Shown here piece after piece: positions 32,599 through 40,434 of a stretch of 64,000 nucleotides of DNA; positions within the stretch are counted from its first letter, which is position 1; each line of letters begins with the position of its first letter. The DNA is from Halorubrum sp. BOL3-1 (GTDB lineage: Archaea > Halobacteriota > Halobacteria > Halobacteriales > Haloferacaceae), in contig NZ_CP034692.1 of the NCBI RefSeq assembly GCF_004114375.1, positions 2,728,001 through 2,792,000 on the forward strand, read 5' to 3'. Below the pieces are notes generated by a model. It was not told the DNA's origin. It saw only the letters and a program-made list of their open reading frames with translations, and searched no databases. Position numbers and translations under genes: made by a program.

Positions 32599-33255
32599 AT
32601 GAATCTCGACCAGTTTACCGCCGAGAACGCACCGACCGAGAGCGCGGAACCCTTCCAGCGCGAGAACAGCTACACGCTCGACGTCGAGGTCGCCGGGGCC
32701 GTCATGGCGAAGGCCGGCTCGATGGTGGCGTACACGGGCGACGTCTCGTTCACCGGGAAAGCCTCCGCGGAAGGGGGAATCACCGGCTTCCTCAAGGAGG
32801 CAGCCACGGGCGAGGGGACGCCGATCATGGCCGTCGAGGGCGACGGACACGTCTACTTCGCGGACGACGGCAAGAAGGTACAGGTGGTCGAACTCGACGC
32901 CGGCGAGTCGATCACGGTCAACGGCGAGGACGTGCTCGCGTTCGAGGAGTCGCTCTCCTACGAGATCAGCACCATCGACAGCCTCGCCGGCGCGCTCGCC
33001 GGCGGCTTCAGCAACGTCTACCTCGAAGGTCCGGGCTACGTCGCGCTCACCACCCACGGCGACCCGATCGTCTTGGAACCCCCGGTCGCGACCGATCCCG
33101 GCGCGACCGTCGCGTGGGGCGGCACCTCACCGGACGTCGAGGTCAACCGGAGCCTCTCGGACATGGTCGGCCAGGAGTCCGGCGAGCGGTACCAGATGCG
33201 CTTCGACGGCGACGGCGGGTTCGTCGTGGTCCAGCCGCGCGAGGAACACGCCTGA
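32599..33255 (+). CDS. AIM24 family protein
   Basis: 218 aa, all-beta (double-stranded beta-helix type) protein; AIM24/TIGR00266 proteins have no established function in archaea. The blocks VAGAVMAKAGSMVAYTGDVS, then FLKEAATGEGTPIMAVEG, VYLEGPGYVALTTHGDP are typical. I set the start at MNLDQFTAENAP, where I expect the conserved N-terminus to begin. TTCTTAA at about 32538 would fit a leaderless start at ATG 32566 (MTEPRRFG), so the start is uncertain by eleven codons. Confidence 0.83.
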   Translation: MNLDQFTAENAPTESAEPFQRENSYTLDVEVAGAVMAKAGSMVAYTGDVSFTGKASAEGGITGFLKEAATGEGTPIMAVEGDGHVYFADDGKKVQVVELDAGESITVNGEDVLAFEESLSYEISTIDSLAGALAGGFSNVYLEGPGYVALTTHGDPIVLEPPVATDPGATVAWGGTSPDVEVNRSLSDMVGQESGERYQMRFDGDGGFVVVQPREEHA

Positions 33256-33272
33256 GCTGACCGCGAGGCGGC

Positions 33273-34628
33273 CTACCGTGCGGCCAGCCAGTCCGCGAAG
33301 TCGCCGGTGAGGAACTCCACGTAGTCGACGACCCCGAGGTACAGCGAGACGAGGACGACGATCAGGACCGGGAGTCGGACCGCCCAGATCCAGACGCCGT
33401 CGATGCTACGCGCGTCGCCGATCCCGTTCCGGAGCTCCTCGCGACCGACGTCCGGAATCACCCAGCCGACGAACAGCGCGAGCAGCAGCGAGCCGAGCAC
33501 GAGCAGGACGCCGTCTGCCAGCTTGTCATACAGGTCGAGGAACACCAAGTCGACGGTGACCGGAACGCCAAGCAGGAAGACCGCCGCGCCGAGCGCGGCC
33601 GACGCCGGCACCCGCGCGACGCCGACCTCGTCGATCAGGTACGAGACCAGTACTTCGAGGATGCTGATCGCGGAGGAGAGCGCGGCGATGCCGACCATTC
33701 CGAAGAAGACGACGCCGAGGATCTGACCGCCCGGGATGCCGGCGAACGCCGACGTGAGACTCACGAAGACGGCCCCGGGACCGCCCGTCCCCGGCTCGAT
33801 CCCGACCGAAAAGAGGACGGGGAAGACGACGAAGCCGACGAGGACGGCGACCAGCGTGTCGAGCGTCGCGATGATCCCGGCGTCGGCCGCGAGGTTCCGG
33901 TCCTCACCGAGGTAGGAGGCGTAGGTGATCATCACGCCCATCCCGAGCGAGAGCGTGAAGAACGCCTGCCCGGCGGCCGCCGGCAGGATCTCCGTCCAGT
34001 TTGCCGCGATCGTTCCGAAGTCGGGCGAGAGGTAGTAGCTGTACGCCGCGGCCGCGCCGTCGAGCGTGAACCCGTACGCGGCCAGTGCGACGAGTAGCAC
34101 CAGGATGGCAGGGACCATCACCTTCACGCTCAGTTCGATCCCGCGCCTGACGCCGGCGGCGATGATACCGACGACGAGCAGCATGAAGACGGCGTGGAAG
34201 AGGAGGGTGTCGAGGCCGGTCGAGACCGTGCCGAACAGCGCCTCCGCCTCGGCGGAGCCAGTGAGGGTGAACCCCTCGGTGATCCCGATGAGCGTGTACC
34301 GAAGGAACCAGCCCGCGACGACGCTGTAGTACGACAGGATGATGAAGCCGGTGACGACGAACAGCCAGCCGGCGTGCGACCACGTGCCGCTCCCGAGTTC
34401 CCGCAGCGCGCCGACGGGGTTCCGGTCGGTCCGGCGCCCGATCACGAACTCGACGAGGATCGCCGGGAACCCGATCAGCGCGACGAACGCCAAGTAGGTG
34501 ATCAGAAACGACGATCCGCCGTACTGGCCGGTAATGAAAGGGAACCGCCAGATGTTCCCCAGTCCGACCGCACTGCCGACCGCGGCAAGGATGAACCCCG
34601 CCCGCGTCGCCCATGTCTCGCGTGCCAT
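33273..34628 (-). CDS. Sodium-dependent (NSS/SNF) transporter
   Basis: Neurotransmitter:sodium symporter family, 451 aa, about eleven or twelve transmembrane helices. Signature near the start: ILAAVGSAVGLGNIWRFPF, the TM1 unwound region that binds Na+ and substrate; also FFTLSLGMGVMITYASYL in TM6 and the VFFGMVGIAALSSAISILE region. Probably imports an amino acid or compatible solute using Na+. Stand-alone gene, convergent with AIM24. Confidence 0.93.
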   Translation of the reverse strand: MARETWATRAGFILAAVGSAVGLGNIWRFPFITGQYGGSSFLITYLAFVALIGFPAILVEFVIGRRTDRNPVGALRELGSGTWSHAGWLFVVTGFIILSYYSVVAGWFLRYTLIGITEGFTLTGSAEAEALFGTVSTGLDTLLFHAVFMLLVVGIIAAGVRRGIELSVKVMVPAILVLLVALAAYGFTLDGAAAAYSYYLSPDFGTIAANWTEILPAAAGQAFFTLSLGMGVMITYASYLGEDRNLAADAGIIATLDTLVAVLVGFVVFPVLFSVGIEPGTGGPGAVFVSLTSAFAGIPGGQILGVVFFGMVGIAALSSAISILEVLVSYLIDEVGVARVPASAALGAAVFLLGVPVTVDLVFLDLYDKLADGVLLVLGSLLLALFVGWVIPDVGREELRNGIGDARSIDGVWIWAVRLPVLIVVLVSLYLGVVDYVEFLTGDFADWLAAR

Positions 34629-34826
34629 TGGTATCAGAGTGAGACCTCCAAACGCGTAAAAACGTGTCTCTACAGCGCTCTTACTGGTGATCGTCAAACA
34701 TGATCAATCGGTCACCGACGCGGTAGCGGGCGGGTTCGACGCCACGCATCCGCGCCGAGACGACGGAGCGGTCCGACCTGCGGCGGGGACCGTGAATTTA
34801 ATAGCCGGACAGGGACCTCACGTGGT

Positions 34827-36215
34827 ATGGAACGCGTAGACGTCGCGATCGTGGGCGGCGGACCGGCCGGGTCGTCCGCGGCGCACGCTGCCGCGACCGG
34901 CGGGTCGGACGCCATGGTCCTCGAAAAGGGCGTCCCCCGAGCCGACCGAGAGCTGCTCGGTCCCGACTCGACCGACGCCGCCGGGATCTTGGACTACTGG
35001 GTGGACATCATGGGGACCCACCCCGACGAGTTCGACGACGGGGTCGTCCAGCGCGAGCTGAACCGCGCGGAGTTCCGCGGTCCCGAGGCGTCCGCGACGC
35101 TCACCTCCACCGGCATCGACTCCTCGTACGACAAGTTCGGCTACACCTTCCAGCGCGCGCGCTTCGACGACTGGCTCCGCGACCGCGCCGAGGACGCCGG
35201 TGCGGCGTACCGCGCTGGCGTGTCGGTCCGCGGCGTCGACACTGACCTCTCGGTGACGCCCGGCGGCGACGACCCCCGCCACACGCTCGAACTCGCGGAC
35301 GGAGATACTATCGAGGCCGACTTCGTCGTGCTCGCCGACGGGCCGCAGCGAACCGTCACGAATCAGATCCTCGACGAGTACCTGCCCGCGGACGCGCAGG
35401 CCTCCGAGCGCCTGGCCTCCCGGACCGCGAACCACATCGCGTACCAGGAGTACCGTCGCGTCCCCGACGACGTCTTCGAGGACGTGAACGACGCCCTCGT
35501 CTTCTGGTGGGGCGTGATGCCGGGCGAGACCGCGTACCCGTGGATCTTCCCGAACGCGAACGGGGTCTGCCGGGTCGGACTGACGATGCCGATCGGGCTC
35601 GACATCGACGAGTTCGACCGCGACGCGTACGCGCTGCTCGACGCGAACGACGAGTCGATCCCGCAGGGCGGCGAGTACGTCCGCCGGCTCTTGGAGTGGC
35701 AGTACGGAGACGAGTACGACGTCGAGGAGGAGTTCCCCGTCGTCGAGGACGCCGGCAAGCGGAACGGGACGGAGACCTACCCGATCTCCTCTACCCGACC
35801 GATCGACTCCCCGGTGGAAGCCGGCATCGCGGTTGCGGGCGGCGCGATGGGGACGACCTCCGCGTTCCACGAGGGGGGCGACCACGTGGCGGTCCGCACC
35901 GGCGCGATCGCCGGCGAACTCGCCGCCGAGGGCGACATGGCCGCGTACAACCGCCGCTGGAAGGAGGCGATCGGCGACGAGCTCGTTCGGAACGTGACGA
36001 TGGCCGACATGGTCGCCGACTACGGGCCGGACGACTGGGACCGGATCATCGATGCGGCCGACGCGATGCTCGCCGCCGACGCGAGCGGCGGCCTGCTCTC
36101 CCAGCCGTTCCGGTCGGGCTGGGAGTCGGCCAAGCTCCTGCTCGGCTACAAGTGGAACAAGCGCCGCGTCAAGAAGGACTACGTCGGCATCGACGAGAGC
36201 GAGTACGTGTACTGA
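34827..36215 (+). CDS. FAD-dependent geranylgeranyl reductase family oxidoreductase
   Basis: 462 aa flavoprotein. N-terminal FAD motif VDVAIVGGGPAGSSAAHAAA, then VLADGPQRTVTNQ and the second dinucleotide-linked stretch AGIAVAGGAMGTTSAFHEGG. By family it reduces double bonds of isoprenoid chains (archaeal lipids) or acts as an ETF-QO-like dehydrogenase. The N-terminal half deviates from the canonical digeranylgeranylglycerophospholipid reductase, so I do not assign that name. ATTTAATAG at 34796-34804 supports the leaderless start. C-terminal basic patch KWNKRRVKKDY suggests membrane association. Confidence 0.75.
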   Translation: MERVDVAIVGGGPAGSSAAHAAATGGSDAMVLEKGVPRADRELLGPDSTDAAGILDYWVDIMGTHPDEFDDGVVQRELNRAEFRGPEASATLTSTGIDSSYDKFGYTFQRARFDDWLRDRAEDAGAAYRAGVSVRGVDTDLSVTPGGDDPRHTLELADGDTIEADFVVLADGPQRTVTNQILDEYLPADAQASERLASRTANHIAYQEYRRVPDDVFEDVNDALVFWWGVMPGETAYPWIFPNANGVCRVGLTMPIGLDIDEFDRDAYALLDANDESIPQGGEYVRRLLEWQYGDEYDVEEEFPVVEDAGKRNGTETYPISSTRPIDSPVEAGIAVAGGAMGTTSAFHEGGDHVAVRTGAIAGELAAEGDMAAYNRRWKEAIGDELVRNVTMADMVADYGPDDWDRIIDAADAMLAADASGGLLSQPFRSGWESAKLLLGYKWNKRRVKKDYVGIDESEYVY

Positions 36216-36249
36216 CTCTTGCGGCGTCCGCGTCTGACTCCCCGAGCGC

Positions 36250-37383
36250 CTACCGGATCACGGGTGCCGACAGCTCGATCGGGTCCGGGTCGATCCCCGC
36301 GACGTCGACCGGCTCGACCTCGTGGGTCGGCCACCGACCCGTCTTCGTAAGTCGCTCGGTCAGGTCTGGCGCGACGAGATGCGTGTCCTCGCTTTTCGTC
36401 CCTCGGACCGTCGGATTCCAGGCGTAGCCCATCGGTCGCCGGACCGGCTCGTCGCCGTCGGGGGTCGCGATCCACTCTCGCCCCGCAAATCCGGCCGCGC
36501 CGCCCTGGTGGTGCTTCTCCCACTCGCCCGAGAACCCGACCGCGTCGTACGCCGCCCGGACGGCCTCGAAGACGTCGCCGGCGGCGTCGGGAGCCTCGGC
36601 GGCGGAATCACCTCCGGAGAGTCCGCCGGCCGCCGCGGCCTCGGTGGCGCGGAGCGCGGTCGCCTCGACGCGCGCGACGGCGCGGTGCCGCTCCTCGAAC
36701 CACTCGGGCGGGTCGAAGGCGACGGTCCGCGTCATCGAGGCGTACAGTCCCGCGCGCTCCGCGGTGACGGACACGAGCGCGTAGTCCCCGAGCGCGGCGT
36801 CGCTCGGCGTGTAGTGGCGGTACGCCTGCGCGCGCTCCGCGCCGCCGACGAGCACGACTGGGGTGTCGACGTCGCGCGAGGCCAGCGAGATGTCGATCCC
36901 GGCCGCGACCTCGTACTCGGGGTCATCGGGTTCGAGGTTCCGGCAGACGGTCTCGACGGCGGCCGCGACCTCCCGACCCAACTCCCGGTAGCGCTCGATG
37001 TCGTCGTCGGTCAGCGGCTGTCTGAGCCGGCTCCCGTCGACGCGCTCGAAGCCGGGGACGTCGAAGTCCGCGGCGGCGGGAGCCGGTGACCGCTCGGAGA
37101 CGGCCCGAGCGAGCGAGTCGACGTGCCACGGGAACGACTCGACCGCGAACGCGTCCGAGAGTTCCTCGTCCGCGAGTCGGTCCGCCTCGATGTTATCGGT
37201 GATCACGCGGAGGTCGCCGTCGTAACCGGCGGCGGCGACGCCCGTCGTCGCGTCGGCGTCGACGACGTTGTCGCCGCCGGTGAGCCATGCGAACCCGTTG
37301 GGTCGCGCGAACCAGACCGCTTCGAGCCCGCGCTCGTCGAGGTACGCGTCGAGCCTGTCGGTGCGGGCGGCAATGTCGACCAT
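36250..37383 (-). CDS. M24 peptidase-like protein with degraded metal site
   Basis: 377 aa, pita-bread fold resembling Xaa-Pro peptidases, with a creatinase-like N-terminal domain (residues 1-130; WFARPNGFAWLTGGDN). In a working enzyme two Asp, one His and two Glu bind metals. Here the first region reads ALVSVTAERAGLYASMTRT where the two Asp should be, and the Glu of EPGIY-like motif is replaced (MGYAWNPTVRGTKSED), leaving perhaps one Glu and His. So hydrolysis by the normal mechanism is doubtful. Function unknown; may bind substrate without cleaving. Confidence 0.72.
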   Translation of the reverse strand: MVDIAARTDRLDAYLDERGLEAVWFARPNGFAWLTGGDNVVDADATTGVAAAGYDGDLRVITDNIEADRLADEELSDAFAVESFPWHVDSLARAVSERSPAPAAADFDVPGFERVDGSRLRQPLTDDDIERYRELGREVAAAVETVCRNLEPDDPEYEVAAGIDISLASRDVDTPVVLVGGAERAQAYRHYTPSDAALGDYALVSVTAERAGLYASMTRTVAFDPPEWFEERHRAVARVEATALRATEAAAAGGLSGGDSAAEAPDAAGDVFEAVRAAYDAVGFSGEWEKHHQGGAAGFAGREWIATPDGDEPVRRPMGYAWNPTVRGTKSEDTHLVAPDLTERLTKTGRWPTHEVEPVDVAGIDPDPIELSAPVIR

Positions 37384-37627
37384 ACGGACTGGTACTCCCC
37401 GAATCAGTAAAACCGGTCGGAACCGGCCGGTACTGAGAGCGAAACGGACCGGTGGCAGGCGAGCGGAGCGAGCCGGTAACGGATCCGGAGTCGAGAAGAC
37501 GGCGGTACCGGGAGTCGTCACCGCGCCGTCTTCCGATCGCTTCGCCCGACGCCCTCGACCCGAAGCCCGAAACGAAAGGTTCAATTACGTTCCACGGAAA
37601 CGACGAGATGCGTCAGTAAGCCCCTTC

Positions 37628-37702
37628 GGGTTGGTAGTCTAGTCCGGTTATGACACCTCCTTGACATGGAGGAGGCCGGCGGTTCAAATCCGCCCCAACC
37701 CA
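37628..37702 (+). tRNA. tRNA-Val (GAC)
   Basis: Acceptor stem GGGTTGG (37628-37634) pairs with CCAACCC (37695-37701), discriminator A. The anticodon arm CCTCC-TTGACAT-GGAGG gives anticodon GAC (reads GUC, valine). T-arm GGCGG-TTCAAAT-CCGCC. No intron and no encoded CCA. Followed by TTTTT. Confidence 0.97.
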
Positions 37703-37707
37703 TTTTT
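37703..37707 (+). terminator. Oligo-T terminator after tRNA-Val
   Basis: Five T residues directly behind the discriminator base, the common archaeal termination signal. Confidence 0.6.
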
Positions 37708-38262
37708 GTCGACACCGCAACGACGAGCGAAGCGAGCGGTCCGTGTCGACAAAGTGGTGCCGCGGATTTGAACCAGGGAACGGAGCGAGCGATTCAAACC
37801 GCCTCAACCAACCGGCCCGACGCACGCTTCTCAAAGAGACTATTCCCGTATCGTACTAGGGTTCGGCTCTTCCGGCGGCAATTGAAGCGTAAAACAACGC
37901 CTTGCGTCTTATAAACGGCCAGACAGCACCTCGCTATGAAGGTGGCTACAGTAATGATAGACCGCTGGCAGTGTGAACTAATTGTGTGTTAACAAGTTCT
38001 TTTGAATCGATCGTTCACCGGAGAATACGGGTTGACCGCTGAAGGTTCTGCCAGTTCAGAACGGCGTTCGGCTAGCTACACAGGATGTAGTACACATGAC
38101 TGTAGGGCCAACAGCTGTGAAATTAGTGGCTCTCTCGTTCAGTCAATCGCGTATCGGCACCGGAAACCCGCCACAGGGCCCGGATACCCAGTCAAAAGAG
38201 GAATCACAGGATCGGATGAAGAGTTCATCCGACCTGTGTGCGTGGACGACCCCGAACAATCG
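37708..38262. other. Left border of a low-GC accessory island
   Basis: No supported gene. 37754-37812 carries fragments resembling the tRNA 3' half: GCGGATTTGAACC in reverse orientation and ATTCAAACCGCCTCAACC in forward orientation. Beyond 37830 the sequence becomes visibly richer in A and T. An 89-codon open frame at 38002-38271 starts with TTG, has no family resemblance and overlaps the next gene's 3' end; I do not call it. Confidence 0.5.
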
Positions 38263-38967
38263 TTAGCGTGAGAGGTCACCGATCGTGTAGTTCACTCGCA
38301 CTTTGCCGGGATTGCCCTGATCCGAGCTGATCTTCACCGTTTGGCTTACTGTCTTGGGCTCGCCACACTGGAGGACGATGTCCGTGGTCGATTCGCCGTA
38401 ATCGTCGTTTCCGGTGAACCAGTCCGACGGAACCTCTCGCTCGGTTACCTTCGCCGTGAGTTGCTTCGTGAGTGACCGTCCGCTCGCCACCTCAAACGAT
38501 TCGATCGACTGCGCAATGTTCTGTGAGCTACCCGTAGGGAGCCGAACTGACTCGGCGGCCGACTGCTCGCCGTGAATGTCGCTTTCAATGGTCAACTCAA
38601 GGGCTCCCTCACCTGCTCCCTGGCCGCTGATGAAGTCGACGCTCTCCATACGCACCGTCACCTGACATCCCTCACCCTCAGGGGGTACAGGCTCCGACTC
38701 CATTTTGTTCACACGGAGTTGGACGTGACTCGGGTCCTCGATGTCGATGGACTTGATCGCCCCGTAGACTCGGTAGCCGTCAGCGCCGGCCCAGACAGCA
38801 CCCTCCTTGGTACTACCTCTCACTGGCGCATCGTTGTCCCGGCTAACGTTTACTCCATCCAGCATCCCATCAACCATATCGATCTGCCCGGTCGCGTCGA
38901 TGGTGTAGTCCGACCGTCCGTCCGGTTCTAATCCGTCGAGTACGACGGTGTGTTGGGGGTTGGCCAT
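38263..38967 (-). CDS. Orphan protein of the accessory island
   Basis: 234 aa, soluble, probably beta rich by alternation (LDGLEPDGRSDYTIDATGQI, then VQLRVNKMESEPVPPEG). No signal peptide, no membrane segment; I recognise no family. The DNA is less GC-rich than the core genes and the protein less acidic, signs of recent transfer. The start codon lies inside an inverted repeat (38966-38982), and an AT-rich ATATATAATGATTA stretch precedes it as promoter. Possible origin: virus or plasmid cargo. Confidence 0.6.
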   Translation of the reverse strand: MANPQHTVVLDGLEPDGRSDYTIDATGQIDMVDGMLDGVNVSRDNDAPVRGSTKEGAVWAGADGYRVYGAIKSIDIEDPSHVQLRVNKMESEPVPPEGEGCQVTVRMESVDFISGQGAGEGALELTIESDIHGEQSAAESVRLPTGSSQNIAQSIESFEVASGRSLTKQLTAKVTEREVPSDWFTGNDDYGESTTDIVLQCGEPKTVSQTVKISSDQGNPGKVRVNYTIGDLSR

Positions 38968-38982
38968 GGTGTATTACACCAT
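38966..38982. promoter_or_regulatory. Inverted repeat over the start of the orphan gene
   Basis: ATGGTGTA-T-TACACCAT, perfect 8-base arms with one central base. It overlaps the start codon and touches the TATATA on its far side, an operator-like arrangement. Confidence 0.55.
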
Positions 38983-39201
38983 ATATAATGATTAATTAAC
39001 AGTATTTAAAATTTATGGAGTTTTGATGAGCAGATAGTAGTAACGGTACTCGTACCACTGTTGTACCGGTGGTTCGTACGTTGGCGGTCGTCCCTCGGCT
39101 ATTTACTCAAACGCTCTTCTGTAGGAGATTGTTGATACTACTGAGCTGCGGCTGTCGAGTCGAAGAGGACAAGGACACCGCGTCAGCGGTGTCCGACACA
39201 G

Positions 39202-40370
39202 ATAATTCCGCTAGATGCGTTTGGGTCGGAATCGGTCGCAGCGGACCTGTTGCAGTAGGTTCGCTGGCGTGACGGTGTTTCCTGTCCTCGCTGCTGTTCT
39301 GACCGAACGGTCAGAAACGGCAGCTACGGGCACTTTCAGCGGTATTTCTGTAAGGATTGCGACCGCACGTTCAACGATAAGACCAGTACGATCTTCGCTC
39401 ACTCAAAAATCGCACTTCGCAAATGGTTGTTCTCGATCTACGCGTTTTTGCGGTTTAACACGAGTCTCAGGCAGTTACAGTGCGAAATCGAGGTCACCTA
39501 CAAAACGATCCACAGGCGTGTCGAGCGCTTCACTAGTGGTCGTCTCGGAGATTGAAAGGATAGATCGAGTTCTCAACTAACCCGTTAAAAGTGATTAAAC
39601 GTACTCTTCTTTCATTTGGTACCGTTACATAGGAAACACCATTTTTATTATATGTTTGGATTGAAGAGAACAAAGTAGCGATAGAGGATCTAAAACGCCG
39701 CATTTTGGGAGGCATATATAAATAGAGAATCCCGAGCAAGCTCAGATCATATCCACAGAAAGACGCCTGAACAGTGCCGATCTCAGCTCGGTCTTCAGAA
39801 TTTTCGACGGTCACTACCGAAGCGCTCGACGCGCCGTCACTCGATCTCCGTGGCCCGGTTAAAATTGACGAGTTCTACGTCTCTGCCGGCATGAAAGGCC
39901 GCGAGCGCGACCGCTGGTCGCGCTCTCGCGGCCTCTCTCGACGCGGGCGCGGAACATTTGAACAGGACAAGCCGCCTGTGTTTGTCCTCGTAGATCGCGG
40001 CACCGAGCAGCGGTACATTGTACCAGCAAAACCCGCAGACGAATCGACGATCCGGCTCCTGCTGGCTGACCGCCAGCAGGAGCCTCTGCCAGTCTATACC
40101 GACGAATTTTGTACGTACAATCCACTTGAGAAAGACGAGAGCTTCGACGGTGAATACGTCGTTCACGGAGACGGAAAGTACGTCAACGACACGATCCACG
40201 TGAACACGTGCGAGAGCCACGCGTCGCTAGCGCGACGGTGGCTCTCGCCGCATCGAGGCATCTCAAAAGATCGCCTCACACAGTATTTCCGAGCGTTCCA
40301 ACTCAGACGAGAACTCTACCGCAAACCCGGACGAGAAGCGCTCAAACACGCCGTCAAAGCAACTCTCTGA
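39202..40370 (+). pseudogene. IS1595-family transposase, broken
   Basis: Zinc-ribbon and DDE-type (ISXO2-like) transposase. The N-terminal part contains CPRCCSDRTVRNGSYGHFQ, RYFCKDCDRTFNDKTSTIFA and KWLFSIYAFLRFNTSLRQ, i.e. the zinc ribbon and HTH. The C-terminal part (39818 onward) has DEFYVSAGMKGRERDRWSRS, VDRGTEQRYIVPAK, VYTDEFCTYN and HVNTCESHASLARRWLSPHR. Three lesions: the start codon is ATA (39202), codon 19 is TAG (39256), and 39534-39816 is an insertion. So it cannot be active. Confidence 0.85.
39534..39816. mobile_element. MITE-like insertion inside the transposase gene
   Basis: 283 bases, AT-rich, splitting the transposase between ERFT and EALDAP. Ends are imperfect inverted repeats TAGTGGTCGTC and TAGTGACCGTC (9 of 11). 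A CACTA direct repeat (39531-39535 and 39812-39816) may be the target duplication. It encodes nothing recognisable. Confidence 0.6.
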
Positions 40371-40403
40371 AATCAACAATGTGCTACACAAGAGCGTTAT
40401 TAT

Positions 40404-40434
40404 ACGCTCTTCTGGCGGAGATTGTTGATACAGC
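40404..40434 (+). mobile_element. Fragment of a second IS1595-type left end
   Basis: 31 bases matching the left end of the neighbouring IS at 24 or more positions (ACGCTCTTCTGGCGGAGATT and onward). It sits six bases after the right end of that element, in the same orientation, and is cut off by the ISH3-type element at 40435. Confidence 0.7.

Larger units (their letters stand above)
39111..40397 (+). mobile_element. IS1595-family element, inactivated
   Basis: Left terminal repeat ACGCTCTTCTGTAGGAGATT (39111 onward) and right terminal repeat, read inverted, ACGCTCTTGTGTAGCACATT (ending at 40397) match at 17 of 20 positions. Between them is one transposase reading frame, interrupted by a 283-base insertion. 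Without it the element is about 1.0 kb, as usual for this haloarchaeal group. No clear 8-base target duplication remains. Confidence 0.8.

Noticed and set aside
34629-34826. Operator-like inverted repeat GGTGA/TCACC near 34686-34716
   Set aside because: Arms of only five bases separated by about 20 bases, expected by chance in this composition.
38002-38271. An 89-codon open frame in the island
   Set aside because: TTG start, no family resemblance, overlaps the end of the opposite gene; composition not like protein.
39533-39814. Minus-strand frame of 93 codons across the MITE-like insertion
   Set aside because: It coincides with the inserted non-coding element, has no recognisable domain and is explained by AT-rich sequence with few stops on one strand.
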